From Opitutus sp. GAS368 (GTDB taxonomy: Bacteria; Verrucomicrobiota; Verrucomicrobiia; Opitutales; Opitutaceae), in assembly GCA_945862035.1 (NCBI GenBank), contig CAMAXB010000041.1:1-14238 (forward strand): a stretch of DNA of 14,238 bases, written 5' to 3'. This document shows, one piece after another, positions 1 to 5,910 of this stretch (positions are counted from its first letter, which is position 1; every line of letters starts with the position of its first letter). The position numbers were made by a program, and so were the translations under genes. The notes below the pieces were generated by a model that worked only from the letters and a program-made list of their open reading frames with translations, was not told where the DNA came from and did not search any database.

Positions 1-1
1 C

Positions 2-742
2 CTGCTCAACGCCACCCGACGGTATTGGTCTGCGCTGCCGGCCGATAAAAAGACCGCCTTTCGCTTTCTCCACGTTTCCACCGACGAGGTCTACGGCACG
101 CTTTCGCCGACCGATCCGGCGTTCACGGAGGAGACGCCCTTCGCCCCCAATAGCCCTTATGCGGCCTCGAAGGCCGCGAGCGATCACTTCGTCCGCAGCT
201 TCCAGCACACCTACAAGCTGCCCACGCTGACGACGAACTGCTCGAACAACTACGGCCCCTTCCATTTTCCCGAGAAGCTCATCCCGCTGATGATCCTCAA
301 CGCCCTTGAGGGCAAACCGCTGCCCGTCTACGGCGACGGCCAGCAAATCCGCGATTGGCTGTACGTAGAGGACCACGCGGCCGCCATCTGGCTCGTGCTG
401 CGCCAGGGCCGCGTCGGCGAGACCTACAATGTCGGCGGACTCAACGAGAAGCCGAACCTCGAGATCGTCCACACGATCTGCGCCCTGCTCGACCGCAAGG
501 CTCCCCGGGCAGGCGGCGGGCGTTACGCTGACCAGATCACCTACGTCGCCGATCGCCCCGGCCATGACCGCCGCTACGCCATCAACTGCGACAAGCTGCA
601 GCAGGAACTCGGCTGGAGGCCGCAGGAGAACTTCACGACCGGGATCGAGAAGACGGTTGATTGGTACCTCGAGCATCGCTCCTGGGCCGCCGACATCACC
701 GCCCGCAAGTACTCCCGCGAGCGCCTTGGCACCGGCAATTGA
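2..742 (+). CDS. rfbB: dTDP-glucose 4,6-dehydratase, C-terminal 246 residues (5' end outside window)
   Basis: RfbB/RmlB converts dTDP-glucose to dTDP-4-keto-6-deoxy-glucose in the cytoplasm, the branch point for rhamnose and many amino-deoxysugars. The frame is open from the first base. The visible part carries the family's hallmarks: TDEVYG (visible residues 27-32), with the Asp-Glu pair used in dehydration; SPYAASK (51-57), with the catalytic Tyr and Lys of the extended SDR family; the NCSNNYGPFHFPEKLIP stretch (about 80-96); and GDGQQIRDWLYVEDH. The family is usually about 350 residues, so roughly 105 N-terminal residues, including the GxxGxxG nucleotide loop, lie upstream of the window. 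The stop is TGA at 740-742. rfbA follows 76 bp downstream on the same strand, the usual rml-type pairing. Function is seen directly from motifs; only the start is unknown. Confidence 0.96.
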   Translation: MLNATRRYWSALPADKKTAFRFLHVSTDEVYGTLSPTDPAFTEETPFAPNSPYAASKAASDHFVRSFQHTYKLPTLTTNCSNNYGPFHFPEKLIPLMILNALEGKPLPVYGDGQQIRDWLYVEDHAAAIWLVLRQGRVGETYNVGGLNEKPNLEIVHTICALLDRKAPRAGGGRYADQITYVADRPGHDRRYAINCDKLQQELGWRPQENFTTGIEKTVDWYLEHRSWAADITARKYSRERLGTGN

Positions 743-818
743 TCCCGTTGCGGATTTAGGAAAGCGGATTGCGGAATGACCCGCCCCGCGTCACACCCTT
801 TATTAAACCCACTTTTCC
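743..818 (+). other. rfbB-rfbA spacer
   Basis: This 76-bp spacer holds a short direct repeat of GCGGATT (two exact copies, then GCGGA) in its first half and a small AT-rich island (TTTATTAAA, about 798-806) just before the GTG of rfbA. I see no convincing promoter or terminator, so read-through from rfbB into rfbA is the simplest view. Confidence 0.3.
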
Positions 819-1736
819 GTGAGCGCATCCACTCCGCAGTCCGCCATCACCCCTCCGCAATCCCGGAAAGGCATTATTCTCGCCGGTGGATCCGGCACCC
901 GGCTCTACCCGCTGACCATCGCGGTCAGCAAGCAGCTGATGCCGGTGTACGACAAGCCGATGGTCTACTATCCGCTGTCGGTGCTGATGCTTGCCGGCAT
1001 CCGGGAGGTGCTGCTCATTTCAACTCCGCAGGATCTGCCCCTGTTTGAACGGCTACTCGGCGATGGAAGCCAGTTCGGCATCAAGATCAGCTATGCCGCC
1101 CAGCCCAGCCCGGATGGCCTGGCCCAGGCCTTTCACATCGCGGCGGACTGCGGTTTTCTCAAGGCCGGCGAGACCTCCGCCCTCGTGCTCGGCGACAATA
1201 TGTTCTACGGCGCCGACTTCATGAAGTCGCTGCTCAGTGCGACCGCCCGGTCGACCGGCGCCACCATTTTCGGCTACCATGTGGCCAACCCAACGGCCTA
1301 CGGCGTGGTCGAGTTCGCCCGCGACGGGCGCGTCGTCTCACTTGAGGAGAAGCCCAAGGTGCCCAAGTCGAACTACGCCGTACCCGGGCTCTACTTCTAC
1401 GACGGAGACGTCGTCGATCTCGCCCGCGGCCTGAAGCCCTCGCCACGCGGGGAACTCGAAATCACCGATCTCAACCGACTGTACCTCGAACAGGGCCGCC
1501 TGCACGTCGAGCTCTTCGGTCGCGGAACCGCCTGGCTCGACACCGGGACGCACGACTCCCTCGTGGAAGCCGCGACCTTCGTCCACGTGCTGGAGAACCG
1601 CACGGGCCTGAAGATCGCCTGCCTCGAGGAAATAGCCTATCAGCAGGGCTGGATCGACCGGGCCGGGCTCGAGGCCAATGTGCGCAAGCTGGGCAAGTCG
1701 TCCTACGGCGACTACCTGCGCCGCCTTCTGGCCTGA
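819..1736 (+). CDS. rfbA: Glucose-1-phosphate thymidylyltransferase
   Basis: RfbA/RmlA joins dTTP and glucose-1-phosphate to give dTDP-glucose, the substrate of RfbB. The nucleotide-binding loop KGIILAGGSGTRLYPLT is at residues 17-33, followed by SKQLMPVYDKPM and LVLGDNMFYG. EEKPKVPKSNYAVPGLYFYD is the RmlA-type sugar/Mg region, and RGTAWLDTGTHDSL lies near the C-terminus. The length of 305 residues is slightly above the usual ~290 because of a 16-residue N-terminal extension. The GTG at 819 is the only usable start: an in-frame TAA lies at 804-806 and no other start codon precedes the KGIIL motif. No clear Shine-Dalgarno is visible. rfbC and rfbD, needed for dTDP-rhamnose, are not in this window and may lie upstream of rfbB. 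Confidence 0.96.
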   Translation: MSASTPQSAITPPQSRKGIILAGGSGTRLYPLTIAVSKQLMPVYDKPMVYYPLSVLMLAGIREVLLISTPQDLPLFERLLGDGSQFGIKISYAAQPSPDGLAQAFHIAADCGFLKAGETSALVLGDNMFYGADFMKSLLSATARSTGATIFGYHVANPTAYGVVEFARDGRVVSLEEKPKVPKSNYAVPGLYFYDGDVVDLARGLKPSPRGELEITDLNRLYLEQGRLHVELFGRGTAWLDTGTHDSLVEAATFVHVLENRTGLKIACLEEIAYQQGWIDRAGLEANVRKLGKSSYGDYLRRLLA

Positions 1737-1785
1737 GGACGTCGGTTTGGCGTTTCCACCAAGGGCCGGGCCCTCCAGCCTCTCC

Positions 1786-2733
1786 GTGGTGCAGGTTTCC
1801 TTCGTCATCCCCCTGTTCAACTGCCTCGAACTGACGCGCACCTGCGTGCGCACGCTCCAGGAGACGATCCCGGCCGACCTCAGCCATGAGATCGTCCTCG
1901 TCGACGATGGCAGCACGGATGGTACCCGTGCCTGGCTGGCCACGCTCGAAGCCCCGTTTCGGGTGCTGCTCAACGCGAATAATCTCGGTTACGCCGGCGC
2001 CAACAACCGCGGCGTCCGCGAAGCGCGCGGCTCCCAGCTGGTCCTGCTCAACAACGATCTGGAATTTTCACCGGGCTGGCTCGAACCCCTGATCGACCTC
2101 CATCGGTCTTTAGGAGCCAAGGCGGGCCTCGTGGGCAACGTCCAGCGCAACACCCGCACCGGAGACATCGATCACGCCGGGATGCTCATCCGTCCTGACG
2201 GCAAGCCCGCGCATCGCCACGACCTCGATTCCCTCGAGACCGCCTGGCGTGGCTTCCGACTGGTTCCGGCCGTAACCGCCGCCTGTGTGATCGTCGGACG
2301 CGAAACCTGGTCCCGGCTGGAAGGCTTCGACGAGGGCTTCCGCAACGGAGGCGAGGACGTGGACCTCTGTTTTCGCGCTTCCGCGCAGGGCCTGATCAAT
2401 GCCGTTGCCTTGCGCAGTGTGGTCCGCCATTGCGTGAGTGCTTCCCCCGGCCGCAAGAGCCGCGACGAGGAGAACAGCTACCGGCTCGCCCGCCGCTGGC
2501 ACCGGGAATTGGCCGCGCTCGCTGCGCCCGAATGGTGCCGTGCGTACCTCCTGCGGGAGTGGGGACGGACCACCAGTGATCGCCGCTGGGAACAGGCGAT
2601 GGCCGGACTGCTGTACCTCGCCGGCCTTCGGCGCGAGGTGCCCGGGTTCGTCGCCTCCGGCGTCAAGGCCGCCTTCGCGCAGGAGTTCGCGCGCTGGCAG
2701 CAGCTCTTCCCTGACCAGCCCGGGCCAGGCTAA
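1786..2733 (+). CDS. Family 2 glycosyltransferase (rhamnosyltransferase-like)
   Basis: A soluble GT-A fold glycosyltransferase, probably cytoplasmic, adding a sugar to a growing polysaccharide or lipid-linked acceptor. With the GTG at 1786 the protein has 315 residues and begins with the classic N-terminal strand VSFVIPLFN. It has VDDGSTDGT (39-47) for nucleotide binding, NND (89-91) in the DxD position, and GGEDVDLCFR (188-197), matching the acceptor-side ED motif common in rhamnosyltransferase-like GT2 enzymes. No membrane segment is evident. An alternative TTG start at 1747 has a GAGGA (1735-1739) seven bases upstream and would add 13 unconserved residues. The frame stays open further upstream, overlapping rfbA. 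The gene follows rfbA by about 50 bp, so the two are probably co-transcribed with rfbB. Its TAA overlaps the stop codon of the convergent gene. Donor and acceptor cannot be read from sequence. Confidence 0.9.
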   Translation: MVQVSFVIPLFNCLELTRTCVRTLQETIPADLSHEIVLVDDGSTDGTRAWLATLEAPFRVLLNANNLGYAGANNRGVREARGSQLVLLNNDLEFSPGWLEPLIDLHRSLGAKAGLVGNVQRNTRTGDIDHAGMLIRPDGKPAHRHDLDSLETAWRGFRLVPAVTAACVIVGRETWSRLEGFDEGFRNGGEDVDLCFRASAQGLINAVALRSVVRHCVSASPGRKSRDEENSYRLARRWHRELAALAAPEWCRAYLLREWGRTTSDRRWEQAMAGLLYLAGLRREVPGFVASGVKAAFAQEFARWQQLFPDQPGPG

Positions 2734-3665
2734 CTCGAGCGCAGGACCTCGCGCACGACGGACTGCGGACGCTGGTTGATGGTCAGGAACATGCGGCCGA
2801 GGTACTCGCCGATCATGCCGAGCATCACCAATTGGACGCCGGAAAACAAGAGGAGGCCCGCCATGAGGGAGCCCCAGCCGAAGGCCGGCCCCGCGCCGGT
2901 CCACCACCAAACCAGCACGCCCCCGATCCCCAGGAATCCCCCCAGGGCCATCACAAGGCCGAGCAGCGTGGCCAGCCGCAGGGGCATGACGCTGAAATTG
3001 ATGAAGGTGCTCAGCCAGAGCCGGACCAGTCGGCGCAAGGTGTACCCACTGGTGCCCGCCGATCGATCCGCGTGCCGGACCTCGACCGAGCCAATCCGCT
3101 GGGTCACCTGGAGGATCAGTCCGTCAATGTAGGGAAACGGGCCCGTGTTGGCCGCGACCTCCCTCGCCACCAACGCGCTCACGCAGCGAAAACTTGAGAG
3201 GTAGAAGCCCTTCGGCTTGTCGAGCACGCAGTCGGTGATCGCATTGGTCAGCCGGCTGCCCCAGTTGCGCCAGGCCGAGTGGCGCTTCTCCGCGTAGTGG
3301 CCGAAGACCGCATCCAATTTTTCCCGACAGGCATGCTGGTAGAGCTTGAGCGCCTCGGCCGGGGGATTCTGGCCGTCATCGTCCAGATTGACGACATAGG
3401 CGCCCCGGGCGTGCCGCCAGCCGGTCAGGACGGCGTTGTGCTCGCCATAATTGCGCGCGTGCTCAACCACCGTGATCGGAACCCGGGCTCCGCGCACCAG
3501 CTCGGCGCAGAGCGCGAAAGTGCCATCGCGGCTGCCATCATTGACCAGGACGATCTCGTGGCCCCCGTCGACCACCAGGGCCTCGATGTCGCTGATCACC
3601 GCCCGCAAGGTGTCCGCGCTGTTGTAGAGCGGAATGACGAAGGTGAGCGCGGGGGCGGGAGCCAT
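2730..3665 (-). CDS. Polyprenyl-phosphate glycosyltransferase, GtrB/ArnC/DPM1-type GT2
   Basis: Enzymes of this type transfer a sugar from a nucleotide donor to undecaprenyl (or dolichyl) phosphate at the cytoplasmic face of the inner membrane, giving a lipid-P-sugar later used outside. The start ATG at 3665 gives 311 residues beginning just before the first strand LTFVIPLYN. VNDGSRDGT is at 41-49. LDDDGQNPPAE (94-104) matches the DxD-plus-PPE signature of this subfamily. RSAGTSGYTLRRL (201-213) matches its R-x-x-G-x-S-x-Y loop. Two C-terminal membrane helices lie at about 229-254 and 265-290, the usual GtrB/ArnC topology. The frame is open for 62 more codons upstream, but those overlap the aminotransferase gene and show no homology. 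It starts 5 bp after the aminotransferase stop and is the last gene of the five-gene minus-strand run. Confidence 0.9.
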   Translation of the reverse strand: MAPAPALTFVIPLYNSADTLRAVISDIEALVVDGGHEIVLVNDGSRDGTFALCAELVRGARVPITVVEHARNYGEHNAVLTGWRHARGAYVVNLDDDGQNPPAEALKLYQHACREKLDAVFGHYAEKRHSAWRNWGSRLTNAITDCVLDKPKGFYLSSFRCVSALVAREVAANTGPFPYIDGLILQVTQRIGSVEVRHADRSAGTSGYTLRRLVRLWLSTFINFSVMPLRLATLLGLVMALGGFLGIGGVLVWWWTGAGPAFGWGSLMAGLLLFSGVQLVMLGMIGEYLGRMFLTINQRPQSVVREVLRSS

Positions 3666-3670
3666 GGCGA

Positions 3671-4765
3671 TCAGCGAGCAAAGAATGTCCGGATGGCCCG
3701 CGCAACCGTTTCTACATCCGCCTCGGTGATTCCCGGATGGCACGGCAGGCAGAGAACTTCGGCACAGGCCCGCTCGCTTTCGGGCAGCGAAAGGTCGGGA
3801 TCGGCGTATGCAGGCTGTCGATGGATCGGCACCGGATAGAGGACCCCGCACGTGATCCCCTGGGGCAGCAATGCCTCCCGCAGCGCATCGCGCCGGTCCG
3901 TGCGGATCACGTACTGGTGATAAACCGGCTCAACCCCCGCGGCGGTGGCCGGGAGCCGAAGCGGCAGACTCGCCAGCTGTTCCTCGTAGGCCGCGGCCAG
4001 CAGGCGACGCCGCGCGTTGAGGGCATCCAGGAACGGCAGCTTTACCCGAAGGATCGCGGCCTGCAGCTCGTCCAGGCGGCTGTTCCGACCCGGGCTTTCC
4101 GCAATGTAGCGCTGGCGCCAGCCATATTGCCGCAGGCGTCGCACCCGGTCCGCGCCCTCCGGTTGGCTCGCCAGCACCGCACCCCCATCGCCCAAGGCCC
4201 CCAGGTTCTTCGTCGGGTAAAAACTAAATGCCGCATAGTCACCCCAGGTTCCGGCGTGACGCCCCCCCACGCGGGCACCGTGCGACTGGGCGCAATCCTC
4301 AATCACCACAACGCCTGCCGCCCGACAGAGCGCCATGATGCCGGGCATGTCGGCCGGATGCCCGTACAGATGGACCGGAATCACCGCCTTGACCACGGTG
4401 CCCGCAAGGATGGCCTGCAGGGCAGGCAGGCTCATGACGAGCGTGGCGGGATCAATCTCGACGAATACAGGGCGGGCGCCGATTTGCTCGATCGCCGAGA
4501 CGGTGGCAGTGACCGTGTTGGCCACAGTGGCCACCCGGTCCCCCGGTCCCACCCCCGCGGCCCGCAAGGCGAGTTCAATGGCCTCCGTGCCGTTCGCGAC
4601 ACCGATCACCTGCCCTCCGCCTAGGTAGCGGGAAAATTCGGACTCGAACGCCTCGACCTCCGGTCCGAGGATGTAGTGGCCGCTGGTCAACACCCGCTCG
4701 ATCGCCGCCCGGATTTGGGGCGCAAACGAGAGGAATTCGGCCTTCGGATCAGCAGGAAGCAGCAT
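3671..4765 (-). CDS. DegT/DnrJ/EryC1/StrS-family PLP aminotransferase (sugar aminotransferase)
   Basis: Family members transfer an amino group, normally from glutamate, to a keto group of a nucleotide-linked sugar. The 364-residue protein shows ANGTEAIELALRA (57-69) for phosphate binding, EDCAQSHGA (156-164) with the Asp that contacts the PLP ring nitrogen, and SFYPTKNLGALGDGGA (181-196), where K186 should form the Schiff base. The length is typical. The SFYPxKNLGA form is common in 3-keto-sugar aminotransferases such as FdtB/QdtB, so a dTDP-3-keto-6-deoxyhexose substrate is a reasonable guess given rfbA/rfbB nearby. However, no FdtA-like 3,4-ketoisomerase is in the window, so a 4-keto substrate or a keto sugar from the adjacent SDR remains possible. 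The ATG at 4765 opens directly onto the conserved N-terminus. It sits 96 bp after the SDR gene. Confidence 0.93.
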   Translation of the reverse strand: MLLPADPKAEFLSFAPQIRAAIERVLTSGHYILGPEVEAFESEFSRYLGGGQVIGVANGTEAIELALRAAGVGPGDRVATVANTVTATVSAIEQIGARPVFVEIDPATLVMSLPALQAILAGTVVKAVIPVHLYGHPADMPGIMALCRAAGVVVIEDCAQSHGARVGGRHAGTWGDYAAFSFYPTKNLGALGDGGAVLASQPEGADRVRRLRQYGWRQRYIAESPGRNSRLDELQAAILRVKLPFLDALNARRRLLAAAYEEQLASLPLRLPATAAGVEPVYHQYVIRTDRRDALREALLPQGITCGVLYPVPIHRQPAYADPDLSLPESERACAEVLCLPCHPGITEADVETVARAIRTFFAR

Positions 4766-4766
4766 C

Positions 4767-4788
4767 GCGCGGAAAGATGATACCGCGC
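4767..4788 (-). promoter_or_regulatory. Possible small stem-loop just upstream of the aminotransferase start
   Basis: GCGCGG (4767-4772) and CCGCGC (4783-4788) are perfect 6-bp inverted arms around a 10-base loop, ending one base before the aminotransferase ATG on the minus strand. In the mRNA this hairpin would cover the ribosome-binding region. It is the only structured element I see in the 96-bp spacer between SDR and aminotransferase. In GC-rich DNA a 6-bp stem can occur by chance, so regulatory meaning is unproven. Confidence 0.25.
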
Positions 4789-4861
4789 CTACTCATTATC
4801 CCCACGCGGCCGGCCGGGATTCGAGAGCAACAAGACGATCGGGAGAGGTAACAAGAGAAGC

Positions 4862-5860
4862 TCAAACATAGTACGCGCCCTCCTTGCGGTAGTAGGCGAG
4901 GGTTCGCGCCAAGGCCTGCTTGAGACTGGAGCGGGGTCGCCAGCCGAGCGTTTCGCGAAGAAGGCGATCGTCGGCATAAAAATCACCGATGTCGATTTTC
5001 TTTCGGTCGTCGGGAAAGCGGCGCAGCCGGTAGCTTCCGCCGCCCACGGCGACCAAGAGATCCGCCAAGGTCTTGAGATTGACGGGGGGAGTCCCTCCCA
5101 CGTTGAAAATCCGCCCCTCGGCCTGCGGGCTCAGGGCCGCCAGCCGAAAAGCCTCCACCGCGTCATCGACATAAGTGAAATCGCGCAGCTGCTCCCCGCC
5201 CCACACCTCAAATGGCTCACCGGCCAGAAGCTGTCGGATCCAGACACCCACAAAGGTCTGGCGGGCGTCCTTGATCCGCATGCGCGGCCCAATGGTATTG
5301 GTCAGCCTGAGGACCGTGCTGCGGATACCGTAAACCTGCTGGTAGAGCAGATGATACCCCTCTCCGGCCAGCTTGTTGATGCCATTCACATCCGCCGGGC
5401 GGAGGGGGTGCTTCTCGTCGACCGGCAGGTAGTCGGGCCGACCATACAGTTGCCGCGTACTCGCAAACACCACCCGGATCCCGGGATTGTGCTGCCGGCA
5501 GGCCTCAAGAATCGATAACTGTGCCCGCGCATTGATCTCCAGGTCGGTCTCCGGATCCGTCATCGAATCCATGTGACTGGTCTGCCCCGCCAGGTTGAAG
5601 AGAAAATCCTGACCACGGACAAAGTACGGCAGACTGTGACGATCCCGGACATCCGAGATGTTGATCCGCAGCCCGGTCCGCACGCCGGCCAGATTCCGCC
5701 GGTTCCCGCCATACTCCGGAATGAGCGAGTCGACCACCGTGACCTCGGCGCCGGATTTCACCAGCGAGCGGACCAGATTTGATCCGATGAAGCCAAGCCC
5801 CCCCGTGACGAGCACTTTTCGACGGTGAAAACCGTCCAGAGTCGATGATCGGGGGGCCAT
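4862..5860 (-). CDS. NAD-dependent epimerase/dehydratase-like SDR, catalytic Tyr position replaced by Asn
   Basis: An extended short-chain dehydrogenase/reductase of the nucleotide-sugar epimerase/dehydratase type (332 residues from ATG 5860). Seen: the Rossmann loop TGGLGFIG (19-26); an Asp after the second strand (VVDSL, 42-46); NLAGQTSH (89-96); ASTRQLYG (133-140) where family members have S/T near the sugar; WGGEQLRDFTYVDDAVEAF and FNVGG toward the C-terminus. The position normally occupied by YxxxK reads N159-G-I-N-K163, so the lysine is kept but the tyrosine is not. A substrate of nucleotide-sugar type is likely, but epimerase, dehydratase or reductase activity cannot be assigned. A TTG at 5908 would add 16 unconserved residues and start 2 bp from the upstream gene; I prefer ATG 5860 because the Rossmann strand follows closely. 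It lies between the large membrane protein and the aminotransferase. Confidence 0.88.
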   Translation of the reverse strand: MAPRSSTLDGFHRRKVLVTGGLGFIGSNLVRSLVKSGAEVTVVDSLIPEYGGNRRNLAGVRTGLRINISDVRDRHSLPYFVRGQDFLFNLAGQTSHMDSMTDPETDLEINARAQLSILEACRQHNPGIRVVFASTRQLYGRPDYLPVDEKHPLRPADVNGINKLAGEGYHLLYQQVYGIRSTVLRLTNTIGPRMRIKDARQTFVGVWIRQLLAGEPFEVWGGEQLRDFTYVDDAVEAFRLAALSPQAEGRIFNVGGTPPVNLKTLADLLVAVGGGSYRLRRFPDDRKKIDIGDFYADDRLLRETLGWRPRSSLKQALARTLAYYRKEGAYYV

Positions 5861-5910
5861 GCGCAGGAGGTGAAAATGACAGGGGCTCGCGGCCGAGGCC
5901 AAGCGCAATT

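Noticed and set aside
776..1048. Small plus-strand ORF overlapping the rfbB-rfbA spacer and the start of rfbA
   Set aside because: It reads rfbA in another frame; after the first codons its translation is low-complexity and rfbA is clearly the real gene.
3279..4624. Long plus-strand frames (3279-3839 and 3737-4624)
   Set aside because: Antisense to the GtrB-like transferase and the aminotransferase, which both carry full motif sets on the minus strand.
4789..4986. 65-codon minus-strand ORF in the SDR-aminotransferase spacer
   Set aside because: Most of it lies in another frame of the SDR 3' end; the spacer part alone is too short and has no motif.
5861..5908. TTG 5908 as the start of the SDR
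   Set aside because: It would bring the gene 2 bp from its upstream neighbour and has a loose GGAG 11 bases before it, but the extra 16 residues are unlike any SDR N-terminus; ATG 5860 is preferred. Not fully excluded.
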